Positions 26,901 through 34,243 of a stretch of DNA of 64,000 bases are shown one piece after another. Each line of letters starts with the position of its first letter. The stretch's first letter is position 1. The notes under the pieces were generated by a model, which was not told the DNA's origin, ran no database searches, and worked only from the letters and a program-made list of their open reading frames with translations. Source of the DNA: Cellulophaga baltica. GTDB lineage: Bacteria > Bacteroidota > Bacteroidia > Flavobacteriales > Flavobacteriaceae. The DNA lies in contig NZ_FNBD01000003.1 in NCBI RefSeq assembly GCF_900102165.1, positions 62,001 to 126,000 of the forward strand, read 5' to 3'. The translations under genes and the position numbers were made by a program.

Positions 26901-29467
26901 AGCATTCCTCTTGACTTATCGCCTTTAGGAACATTTATACCCACATAGGTCTTAAATGGGGCATAGGTTTTTGTAAACACATCAGTACTAAAATCGCCTC
27001 CGTTTTCATACACCTTAGTAATAAACGCAGCATTTAGCATTCCAGGAGCATTACCGTTTAATTGCGGATTAATACTAAAGCTTGCTTTCCCTTCCCCATC
27101 TACGCTACCATCAAAAACTACTTGATCTTCTGATGAAAAGCTACGTGTAGGATCATCAAAAATGTACCCCGGGAACGATTTAAAGCTTGTGGTTGTTGCA
27201 TTAAATTTTGCAGTTATATCCGCATTTAAATTTTTAGCTATCGCGCCATGCAACCACTTTACCTCCATTGTTCCGTGAATAGGACTTGAACCTCCTAAAA
27301 TCTCACTATCAAATTCGGTTTTAATTTTTAAACGATTTGGCTTGATGGTTTCTATTTTTATCGTCTTGGTGAAGGAAGCACCACCAACAGATATTTTCGC
27401 CAACCAATTACCCGTAGGTGCATTTTCATCTGTTTTTAAATTAAAATGATAAAAATTATCCAAACCATAGGTCTTCACTTCACGATGAACCACTTTATTA
27501 TAAGGATCTATCAATTCTAATTTCACAGGATGATTTGCAGGTAGTTTATTTGCATTATCATTCAACATAAATGATAAGAAGATATTATCACCCGGCCTCC
27601 AAACACCACGCTCTCCAAAAATAAATCCTTTTATTCCCTTTTGTAAAGAAACTCCAGAAACATCAAATTTACTTACAGACAATACATTACCGTCATTGAT
27701 TTTTACATATGTTTTTTGTCCATTATTCTCTGCTACCACAAAATAAGCTTGGTTATTTTCTGCATCGAAAAACGAAGTACCGTTTGCTTCTGTAGTAACG
27801 GTTCCTACAGCTTGTTGCTGATAATTATAAAAAGTAACCTTTGCTCCAGAGACAGGCTTTGTTGTAACGATGTCACTAACGGCCACAAAATAGCTCTTAT
27901 TTAATCCTTTTTTCACGGTAACCCCAAGGTCACTAGCCAAAACATTTACTCCTACTTTTTTATCATAATAATAAGAAGTATGACAAGGATTCTCACGCTC
28001 ACTCCAATCATAGTTATACGAGTAATCATCATAATACTCTTCTACACCATCCCAAGAACTAGCTTCTGATTCTTCATCATAACTTTCTTCAACATCTTCC
28101 TCGTCCTCATAATTAGTCTCCTCACAACTATAGGTACTATAAGAAGGCTTAAACGAAAATTCTACACGGTAGATAGCTCCTTGTTCTGGAGTAATTAATT
28201 CTTTTAAATCTAAAGCGTGTGCAGACCATTTACCAGTATTAACACTTAAGTTACTCACCAATTCTAAACGCTTAGTGGCTATTGGTCTCGCTACTTGTTT
28301 TAAGCCGTAGTTACCATTAAGGTTATTATTCTGCAAAAATTGAAGTACATTATTCTCATACACCCGAAGCACAGAAACATCTACATACTTTAAATTTACG
28401 GCCTCAAAATTAATTTTAAGATTACTGGAAGAAGGTAAAATAGATCCATTTGAAAGCAATCTTACTTGTGGCTTTATTTGCTCAAAAGCAATCAACTCTT
28501 TAAATTTAGTTTTCAGTTTAAAACCATCTGCACTAGAAATTCCATCAAACACCTCTAATTGTGCTGTGCCGTTAATTTCATTAGAAGGATATACTTTAAG
28601 CGTGTTTCCTGACACACTATACTTTAAAGAATTATCGCCTTCTAAAACCACCAAACCTTTGAAATTCTGATCTTTCTTAAGAGGATCAGAAAAATTAATC
28701 AACACTTGCGGCTTTCCTGTGTTCTTTACGACAACATCAAGAACAACAAAGTTATTTTTACCCGGAATTACTATTTTATTTTCTCCTTTGGTAGCTATAT
28801 CATGTTTAGCGCCATCCCAAGAAATCTGCAACTCACTATCTTCTTCAAAACGCTGTATACTATCAATTTTAAATTGAAAAAGCATTCCTTCTTTTACCGT
28901 GTCATCAAATTTTATTTTTATCTCTTTTCCATTTTGCGTAACGTTTACCAATTGTTTTGCTACCTCCAAAGACAACACATCTGCACTACGTAATTGTCCT
29001 TCTATGTATTGTTTCTCCTTTGAATAAGACTGTATAGGATTCGTGTATATAGAAAACTGTTGTTCCAAAGTTTTGATGACAAACGTTAATTCTTCTAAAT
29101 CTTCAGGAACATCTGTGATCACCTGTTCTAAATCAAACGTAAAAGCATATTCTGTATTCTGCTTAAATGCTTTTTCAGGAACAAACGAGATAGTCCTGTC
29201 ATCTAAAACAACAACTTTCCCACTAACTTTTGGAGAAACAGTTAAAACATCATTCAATTCTTTGCCACTTTCCCATGAAGCTACAGGTTGTTTCATAACA
29301 AGCCTTACTTCGCTTCTTGCAGAAATAATTCCGTGGGTAACCTCACTAACATACTCCTGATACTTATTGAGGTTGTCTGATTGATTTTCCATGGTATTTA
29401 CTTTGTCTTTACATCCGGCAAGGACAAGAAAAAGTAAACTGACAATTTGAAGGTATTTTAGTTTCAT
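23948..29467 (-). CDS. Alpha-2-macroglobulin-family lipoprotein (bacterial A2M, thioester type)
   Basis: 1,839 residues. A lipoprotein signal (LVLAGC) is followed by a string of macroglobulin beta domains, a central MG region with the GERGVWRPGD segment, and the thioester motif Cys1397-Val-Glu1399-Gln1400 (in PHGCVEQTT) inside the alpha-helical complement-like domain. The CxEQ motif means it can covalently trap proteases. Bacterial A2Ms are periplasmic defence proteins that usually pair with PBP1C; pbpC lies about 2 kb away on the same strand. An acidic, Tyr/Ser-rich insert flanked by cysteines lies around residues 445-495. The promoter is not clear; two short inverted repeats precede the gene. 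Confidence 0.93.
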   Translation of the reverse strand: MKLKYLQIVSLLFLVLAGCKDKVNTMENQSDNLNKYQEYVSEVTHGIISARSEVRLVMKQPVASWESGKELNDVLTVSPKVSGKVVVLDDRTISFVPEKAFKQNTEYAFTFDLEQVITDVPEDLEELTFVIKTLEQQFSIYTNPIQSYSKEKQYIEGQLRSADVLSLEVAKQLVNVTQNGKEIKIKFDDTVKEGMLFQFKIDSIQRFEEDSELQISWDGAKHDIATKGENKIVIPGKNNFVVLDVVVKNTGKPQVLINFSDPLKKDQNFKGLVVLEGDNSLKYSVSGNTLKVYPSNEINGTAQLEVFDGISSADGFKLKTKFKELIAFEQIKPQVRLLSNGSILPSSSNLKINFEAVNLKYVDVSVLRVYENNVLQFLQNNNLNGNYGLKQVARPIATKRLELVSNLSVNTGKWSAHALDLKELITPEQGAIYRVEFSFKPSYSTYSCEETNYEDEEDVEESYDEESEASSWDGVEEYYDDYSYNYDWSERENPCHTSYYYDKKVGVNVLASDLGVTVKKGLNKSYFVAVSDIVTTKPVSGAKVTFYNYQQQAVGTVTTEANGTSFFDAENNQAYFVVAENNGQKTYVKINDGNVLSVSKFDVSGVSLQKGIKGFIFGERGVWRPGDNIFLSFMLNDNANKLPANHPVKLELIDPYNKVVHREVKTYGLDNFYHFNLKTDENAPTGNWLAKISVGGASFTKTIKIETIKPNRLKIKTEFDSEILGGSSPIHGTMEVKWLHGAIAKNLNADITAKFNATTTSFKSFPGYIFDDPTRSFSSEDQVVFDGSVDGEGKASFSINPQLNGNAPGMLNAAFITKVYENGGDFSTDVFTKTYAPFKTYVGINVPKGDKSRGMLLTDVKHKFEVVTVDEKGKPKSTSNLKVSIHKVSWRWWWDNSADNLSSYSSSEYHEQVYEETISTSSNGKGSFNFELKYPDWGRYLVRVEDQSGGHATGKAVYIDWPGWAGKSRKNDPSAATMLLFSTDKEKYNVGEDATITFPSSEGGRALVTIENGSEVLESLWVETTKGETKFKLPIKEIYTPNVYINIALLQPHASTLNDSPIRMYGVVGIGVENPKTKLEPQIMMPEVLRPEESITVKIGEKNSKAMTYTIAIVDEGLLDLTRFKTPDAWSTFYAREALGVKTWDIYDDVIGAFGGKINQVFAIGGDDELAGAKNKKANRFEPMVVHLGPFTLKAGETKSHKIAIPKYVGSVRTMVIAGNAASEAYGLAEKTTPVRKPLMILASLPRKITPGEKVTLPVTVFAMESKVKNVTVKIKQDKAFKVSGSATQTLTFSQPDEKMVYFDLDVADFKGIGKVVVEASGGGETASFEIPIDVVNPNPMTSEIQDIVLEANASKQIDLETFGIAGSNSVQVEFSTLPPMSFNGRMQYLIRYPHGCVEQTTSAAFPQLFLSDIFDLSLAKKSETQKNVENAIKRLGGFQRPGGGFSYWPGLSSTDDWGTTYAGHFLLEAEKKGYVMPISFKSNWVKYQQNTAKNWRSGSSSSDLAQAYRLYTLALSGNADIASMNRLRETSGLSDESKFRLAAAYGLIGQASVAQQILKTASLTFEASKNDYYSYGSSERNRAMALETYILLKDKAKAQELAKAIAASLKEQRWMSTQSTSYSLLAMGKFAKMVGGRGIKTSVAVNGKTESITTSKTLASRTLEIKKGTNSLSLKNLEGTMVYVSIINNGILPVGSEKEIQRNLVVKTAFKSRDGSRIDVSAITQGTDFVAEVTITNTTGSAVKNMALSEIFPSGWEIVNTRFTDFGNFAQNNVTHTDLRDDRANFYFDFRLGETKTFRILLNASYLGTYYLPGVQVEAMYDSDYIARTKGQWVKVVQ

Positions 29468-29781
29468 AGGTTGGTTTTTTACTACTTGTAAATATAAAGG
29501 GTTTATAAAGATCTAAATCACTGAAAACAGTGAAATATTAGAAAATTTACCGCACCGACTATTCCTTAAACATAAGAATCAGAGTTCTATTATATTAATG
29601 CCAACTATTTATGACAAAAAGTGTCATATTTATTAAAAACCATGTATTTCATCGAAAAAACAACACATTATACAGCTTGTTTTGTTTATTTTCACAATCT
29701 TAGAAGAACGGTTTACGAGAACCAAAAGAACACTAGAAATCCCCCCATTTCTACCTCTTACTACTTACAAATAGAACTTAT
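29468..29781. other. 314-bp divergent intergenic region with two inverted repeats
   Basis: Lies between the divergent A2M and CAP-domain lipoprotein genes. It holds TCACTG-aaaa-CAGTGA (29518-29533) and TATGACA-aaaag-TGTCATA (29610-29628). Both are operator-sized. No TAnnTTTG box, RNA gene or coding frame of note is seen. Confidence 0.5.
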
Positions 29782-30258
29782 ATGAAAATGAGAATGCAAC
29801 CGGCAATCTTAGTTTTATTTGTATTCGTTATTTACTCTTGTAGTACAGAGTCTTTAAGCAATACAGTTATAATAGAATCTAAGAATGTGATTACCGTAGA
29901 AAATGAATTAATGACTCTAGTGAACAACTATAGAGTTAAGAACGATCTGAAAAATTTGGAATATAGCAGTATCGCTTACAAATATGCCAATTTACATACA
30001 GATTACATGATTTCAAATGGCAGCACCAGTCATGACAATTTTAGCGCTAGAGCTTCCAATTTTTCCTCTGAAGTGAACGCTACTTTAATCTCCGAAAACG
30101 TAGCGAAAAGTTATACCGACGCCCTTAGCACATTTAATGCATGGATGGCCAGTAATGTACATAGAAAAGCTATTGAAGGCGATTTTACACATTCTGCCGT
30201 AAGTGTTAAAACAGCCACTGATGGCACATATTATTTTACACAACTTTATTATAAGTAA
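29782..30258 (+). CDS. CAP-domain (SCP/PR-1-like) lipoprotein
   Basis: 158 residues. Lipoprotein signal ending VIYSC (Cys20). The CAP domain spans about 40-158: LVNNYRVKNDLKNLEYSSIAYKYANLHTDYM, the conserved His/Glu cavity residues in TSHDNF and ISENVAKSY, WMASNVHRKAIEGDFTHSAVSV and a final YYFTQLYYK strand. Family roles include lipid binding, proteolysis and cell interaction; none can be assigned here. Exported and membrane-anchored. Monocistronic. Confidence 0.88.
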   Translation: MKMRMQPAILVLFVFVIYSCSTESLSNTVIIESKNVITVENELMTLVNNYRVKNDLKNLEYSSIAYKYANLHTDYMISNGSTSHDNFSARASNFSSEVNATLISENVAKSYTDALSTFNAWMASNVHRKAIEGDFTHSAVSVKTATDGTYYFTQLYYK

Positions 30259-30352
30259 ACAGTTTATCGCACCTCTAAAAGGATCAAGCTTAAATGCTGA
30301 TCATTGGTTACACCCATTATATTTAGCAATATCAGTTAATTTTCTACCGTTT

Positions 30353-30393
30353 TAGTATTAGTTTTTTTAACTTTCGTAAAAAAACTAATACTA
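30353..30393 (+). promoter_or_regulatory. 16-bp-arm palindrome over the 3-hydroxyanthranilate dioxygenase promoter and start
   Basis: Arm 1 is 30353-30368 (TAGTATTAGTTTTTTT) and arm 2 is 30378-30393, its exact reverse complement, with a 9-nt centre AACTTTCGT. The centre together with the last T of arm 1 reads TAACTTTCG, close to the -7 consensus TAnnTTTG. Arm 2 ends on the A of the ATG. Confidence 0.7.
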
Positions 30394-30932
30394 TGGCAAT
30401 TGCCCCTCCCTTTAATTTGAATAAGTGGGTTTCAGAAAACAGAGCTTCTCTAAAACCACCGGTTGGTAATAAAAATTTATATAAAGATGCTGGCGATTAT
30501 ATTGTTATGATCGTTGCAGGACCTAATGCACGTAAAGATTACCATTACAATGAAACGGAAGAATTATTTTACCAATTAGAAGGTAATATTGAAGTACACA
30601 TACAGGAAGATGGTGTAAAGAAAACCATGGCTTTAGGTCCTGGAGACATGTATTTGCACCCAGCCAAAGTTCCGCATTCTCCTGCAAGACAAGACAATTC
30701 TATTGGCCTTGTGATTGAACGAAAAAGAAACCACATGAACGTAGATGATGGCTTACTTTGGTTTTGTGATAATTGCAATCACAAATTATATGAAACCTAC
30801 TTTACACTTAATGATATTGAAAAAGATTTTTTAGCACATTTTAAACACTTCTACAGTTCTAAAGCATTACGAACTTGTGATAACTGTGGTACGGTAATGC
30901 CTGTTGATGAACGCTTTATAGCAAAAAAATAA
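30393..30932 (+). CDS. nbaC: 3-hydroxyanthranilate 3,4-dioxygenase
   Basis: Opens the ring of 3-hydroxyanthranilate to 2-amino-3-carboxymuconate semialdehyde in the kynurenine route to quinolinate/NAD or in tryptophan breakdown. 179 residues. The cupin iron ligands are His51, Glu57 and His95, with substrate residues Arg47 and Arg99. The C-terminal rubredoxin-like iron site is Cys125, Cys128, Cys162 and Cys165. These positions match the numbering I know for the characterised Cupriavidus enzyme, so the protein should be active. Expressed from a palindromic promoter and followed by a DUF1304 gene 3 nt downstream. Confidence 0.96.
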   Translation: MAIAPPFNLNKWVSENRASLKPPVGNKNLYKDAGDYIVMIVAGPNARKDYHYNETEELFYQLEGNIEVHIQEDGVKKTMALGPGDMYLHPAKVPHSPARQDNSIGLVIERKRNHMNVDDGLLWFCDNCNHKLYETYFTLNDIEKDFLAHFKHFYSSKALRTCDNCGTVMPVDERFIAKK

Positions 30933-30935
30933 ACT

Positions 30936-31298
30936 ATGAATATCGCACTCAAAATTTGTATTGGATTCATTGCCTTCATACACATTTATATTCTATGGTT
31001 TGAAATGTTTGCTTGGACTACCAAAGGAAGAAAAGTCTTTAGTAGTTTTCCAAAAGACTTATTTGAACCCACTAAAGCCATGGCTGCCAATCAAGGCTTA
31101 TACAATGGTTTTTTAGCAGCTGGACTTCTATGGACTTTTTTTATAGATACCCTAGAATGGCAAAATAATATTGCCCTATTTTTCCTAAGTTGCGTGGCTA
31201 TCGCTGGAATATATGGCACCGCAACAGTAGATAAGAAAATTATGTTTGTACAAACTATCCCTGCCCTTATTGGTATAATTTTAGTGTTTCTCCAATAA
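30936..31298 (+). CDS. DUF1304 membrane protein
   Basis: 120 residues with four predicted membrane helices and the family features FIHIYILWFEMFAW, NQGLYNGFLAAGLLW and GIYGTATVDKKIMFVQTIPALIG. Function unknown for the family. It follows the dioxygenase gene after 3 nt and is probably cotranscribed, but no functional link to tryptophan breakdown is known. Confidence 0.87.
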   Translation: MNIALKICIGFIAFIHIYILWFEMFAWTTKGRKVFSSFPKDLFEPTKAMAANQGLYNGFLAAGLLWTFFIDTLEWQNNIALFFLSCVAIAGIYGTATVDKKIMFVQTIPALIGIILVFLQ

Positions 31299-31300
31299 CA

Positions 31301-31328
31301 TTTTTGTAAGATAATATTTGTAACTTTG
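31301..31328 (+). promoter_or_regulatory. Putative promoter of the ALDH7-type gene
   Basis: TTTTTG (31301-31306) and a perfect TAACTTTG -7 box (31321-31328). The 14-nt spacing is shorter than the usual 17-20, so the -33 part is uncertain. Confidence 0.4.
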
Positions 31329-31365
31329 AAACAAATGTAACAAAACACGTCTAAAAAGTTATAAA

Positions 31366-32919
31366 ATGTCAAAAATAGCAGAAAACTTTGGAATTGATAC
31401 TGCCCTGAAGACCTTAGGTATTTCAGATAGTAATTTAGGAACCTCAACAGGATCAGAATTTTTTAGCTCAGGCGAAGAGATTTCTTCTTACTCCCCAGTT
31501 GATGGTCTATTAATTGCTAAAGTAACCACAACCACAAAAGCAGATTACGACAAAGTGATGGATGCTACGACTAAAGCATTTGCAACTTGGAGAACGATGC
31601 CAGCTCCACAAAGAGGGGAAATTGTAAGACAATTTGGTGATAAATTGAGAGAGAAAAAAGAAGCCTTAGGAAAATTGGTTTCTTATGAAATGGGAAAATC
31701 ATACCAAGAAGGGCTAGGTGAGGTTCAAGAAATGATAGATATCTGTGATTTTGCTGTTGGATTGTCAAGACAACTTCACGGACTTACCATGCACTCTGAA
31801 CGTCCAGGACATAGAATGTATGAGCAGTATCACCCTTTAGGAGTGGTTGGTATTATCTCAGCTTTTAATTTTCCTGTTGCTGTTTGGGCATGGAATACTG
31901 CTTTAGCATGGATTTGTGGTGATGTTTGTGTTTGGAAACCATCAGAAAAAACACCTTTATGTGGTGTAGCTTGCCAAAATATTGCAGCCGAAGTTCTTAA
32001 AGCAAACAACTTACCTGAAGGTATTTCTTGCCTAATAAATGGTGACCATAAGGTAGGAGAGTATATGACTAGCGATGTTAGAATACCATTAATTTCGGCT
32101 ACAGGATCTACAAGAATGGGCAAAATTGTTGCTCAAACTGTTGCTGGCCGTTTAGGAAAGTCCTTATTAGAATTAGGCGGAAACAATGCCATCATTGTGA
32201 CACCAGACGCAGATATTAAAATGACGGTTATTGGCGCGGTCTTTGGTGCCGTAGGTACCGCAGGACAACGTTGCACCTCTACAAGACGTTTAATTATCCA
32301 CGAATCTGTTTATGATACCGTTAAAGATGCTGTAGTAAAAGCATATGGACAATTACGTATTGGCAACCCATTAGACGAAAATAATCATGTGGGCCCCATT
32401 ATAGATACGGATGCTGTGAAAATGTACGAAGCTGCATTGGCGAAAGTAAAAGCAGAGGGTGGTACTATTGTAGTTGAAGGTGGCGTACTTTCTGGTGAAG
32501 GTTATGAATCTGGATGCTATGTAAAACCAGCCATTGCAGAAGCTAAAAATAATTTTGAAATTGTTCAGCATGAAACTTTTGCTCCTATTCTATATTTACT
32601 AAAATACACCGGAGATATTCATGATGCTTTAAAACTTCAAAACGGAGTTGCTCAAGGCTTATCGTCTGCCGTAATGACCAACAATTTACGTGAAGCAGAA
32701 GCTTTCTTATCTGTACAAGGATCTGATTGCGGTATAGCCAATGTAAACATTGGTACTTCTGGTGCCGAAATTGGTGGTGCTTTTGGAGGAGAAAAAGAAA
32801 CTGGCGGAGGACGTGAGTCTGGATCAGATGCTTGGAAAGTTTATATGCGTAGACAAACAAACACCATAAATTACACTACAGAGCTCCCTCTTGCTCAAGG
32901 AATCAAATTTGATCTTTAA
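31366..32919 (+). CDS. Aldehyde dehydrogenase, ALDH7 (antiquitin/aminoadipate semialdehyde) type
   Basis: Oxidises an aldehyde to the acid with NAD(P)+; ALDH7 members act on alpha-aminoadipic semialdehyde in lysine breakdown or on other toxic aldehydes. 517 residues. Catalytic Cys303 is in AGQRCTSTRR and the general base Glu269 in LELGGNNA. SAFNFPVAVWAWN and the glycine-rich GSTRMG lie in the cofactor site. The N-terminus and the C-terminal EIGGAFGGEKETGGGRESGSD are typical of ALDH7. The gene lies behind the dioxygenase pair but appears to have its own promoter. Confidence 0.93.
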   Translation: MSKIAENFGIDTALKTLGISDSNLGTSTGSEFFSSGEEISSYSPVDGLLIAKVTTTTKADYDKVMDATTKAFATWRTMPAPQRGEIVRQFGDKLREKKEALGKLVSYEMGKSYQEGLGEVQEMIDICDFAVGLSRQLHGLTMHSERPGHRMYEQYHPLGVVGIISAFNFPVAVWAWNTALAWICGDVCVWKPSEKTPLCGVACQNIAAEVLKANNLPEGISCLINGDHKVGEYMTSDVRIPLISATGSTRMGKIVAQTVAGRLGKSLLELGGNNAIIVTPDADIKMTVIGAVFGAVGTAGQRCTSTRRLIIHESVYDTVKDAVVKAYGQLRIGNPLDENNHVGPIIDTDAVKMYEAALAKVKAEGGTIVVEGGVLSGEGYESGCYVKPAIAEAKNNFEIVQHETFAPILYLLKYTGDIHDALKLQNGVAQGLSSAVMTNNLREAEAFLSVQGSDCGIANVNIGTSGAEIGGAFGGEKETGGGRESGSDAWKVYMRRQTNTINYTTELPLAQGIKFDL

Positions 32920-32969
32920 GTTGTAAAAAAGCCACATAATATCTTATTACATATTACGTGGCTTACAAC
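32920..32969 (-). terminator. Hairpin with minus-strand terminator polarity behind the ALDH gene
   Basis: GTTGTAA and TTACAAC flank GCCAC-a-TAATAT facing ATATTA-c-GTGGC. On the plus strand there is an A/C mismatch and no T-run. On the minus strand the mismatch becomes G-U and the stem runs into TTTTTT. Its polarity is therefore opposite to the gene it follows. Confidence 0.6.
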
Positions 32970-33028
32970 TAACTAATCAAAAAAGTTTAAAGCAATTTTT
33001 ATTTTTATAAAAACTGCTTCTTTATATA

Positions 33029-33083
33029 AAAACCCTTATTTCAATGCCGGAACTTTGTCGGGAGAAATAAGGGTTTCTTTTTT
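33029..33083 (+). terminator. Strong Rho-independent terminator
   Basis: AAACCCTTATTTC (33030-33042) pairs perfectly over 13 bp with 33064-33076, followed by CTTTTTT. It is the most likely real 3' end of the ALDH transcript. Confidence 0.88.
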
Positions 33084-33306
33084 ACAGTTCTAATATCTAA
33101 AATTAAGTTTAAAAACACGCCTATTTTCGTACAGATGGTAGGAAAAACTGTATGGTTTGATGATTTTTAACTTCCTACTTCCGCAACATAATTTAACACT
33201 CACAATTAGTTATCTGTTTGATAATGAATATTTAATATAGAAAAATTTAACATTTTAAGGTTTTTTTTAATACTTTGGTGTAGTTAACCCTAAATAACCA
33301 TTAACA

Positions 33307-34212
33307 ATGACAAAAAAAACCTTTTACCTCTTAGGAATAATCATTACCATTCTACTAGGCACCTATTTCTTTATGACCTGTTGTAGCTGTTGTGAGGAAA
33401 CCACAGAAATTACAGAAACTAAGGTTGCAGAAGAAAGCCTGCCAGAAGCAACGGCATATCCTTTTAAATTTTCGGATGGGTCTTTTTCTTATGAAACCAA
33501 TGATAATTTTAATTTCAACAGATCTTCCTCTTCCATTTTAATGCCTTTATCAGCAAAAGTAACGGAAGGCATTGACGGAATTAAATCTTATTTAGGAGAA
33601 AATGCAAGTAAAGTATTTGACATTACAGGCTTTTATACTAGCGATGAAGCTAATAAATCTGCTTTTCCAAATCTAGGTATCGCCAGAGCAAATGCCATTA
33701 AAAATCATTTGGTTGCACAAGGGATACCTTCATCTTCCTTAAATATTTTAGGAGCACTGAAGGAAGACATGATAAGCTCTTCTGAAAACGTATTTCTAGG
33801 ACCTGTAAGCTACGCTTTCTCAAATGAGCACGAAGACCTAGAAGACGAGATGAAAGCGCTTTATGACAAGATTAAAGCAGACCCACTAGTACTTTACTTT
33901 AATACTGGCGAAGCCTCTATAAACCTTACCGCTGATGAGCGTCAAAAAATTGCAGACATCTCTAAATATCTTGATAAGGTAGCAGGGGCCAATTGCAGTG
34001 TTGTTGGCCATACCGACAGCCAAGGAAATAGAATTACAAATATTGGCTTAGGACAAAAACGCGCAGACTTCGCAAAGCAATACCTCAGTGACAACGGTAT
34101 TGAGGCTTCAAAAATCATAGCTACCTCAAAAGGGCCAGACAGTCCAATTGCTTCCAATGATACCGAAGAAGGTCGCAGTCAAAACAGAAGAACGGTTATC
34201 ACCTTAAACTAA
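33307..34212 (+). CDS. Tandem OmpA-domain envelope protein
   Basis: 301 residues. An N-terminal hydrophobic segment (7-23) leads into a cysteine cluster TCCSCC; this is not a clean lipobox, so the protein may remain membrane-anchored. A first, divergent OmpA-like domain (about 70-170, with DITGFYTSDE and GIARANAIKNHLVAQGI) is followed by a complete second one (about 195-301, VVGHTDSQGNRITNIGLGQKRADFAKQYL and GRSQNRRTVITLN) that should bind peptidoglycan. It probably links envelope layers. The helix-hairpin-helix membrane protein gene follows after 31 nt. Confidence 0.88.
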   Translation: MTKKTFYLLGIIITILLGTYFFMTCCSCCEETTEITETKVAEESLPEATAYPFKFSDGSFSYETNDNFNFNRSSSSILMPLSAKVTEGIDGIKSYLGENASKVFDITGFYTSDEANKSAFPNLGIARANAIKNHLVAQGIPSSSLNILGALKEDMISSSENVFLGPVSYAFSNEHEDLEDEMKALYDKIKADPLVLYFNTGEASINLTADERQKIADISKYLDKVAGANCSVVGHTDSQGNRITNIGLGQKRADFAKQYLSDNGIEASKIIATSKGPDSPIASNDTEEGRSQNRRTVITLN

Positions 34213-34243
34213 ATAATCACCTAAACAATAAATACATATTAAA

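Larger units (their letters stand above)
32920..33306. other. 387-bp intergenic region with three successive hairpins
   Basis: Hairpin 1 (32920-32969) and hairpin 3 (33029-33083) are listed separately; hairpin 2 is AAGCA-a-TTTTTAT, loop tttt, ATAAAAA-c-TGCTT (32990-33019). Further down GTAGGAA (33138-33144) faces TTCCTAC (33172-33178). The last 60 bp are AT-rich and should hold the promoter of the OmpA-family gene (TAATACTTTGG at about 33269 is close to a -7 box). No coding frame. Confidence 0.6.
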
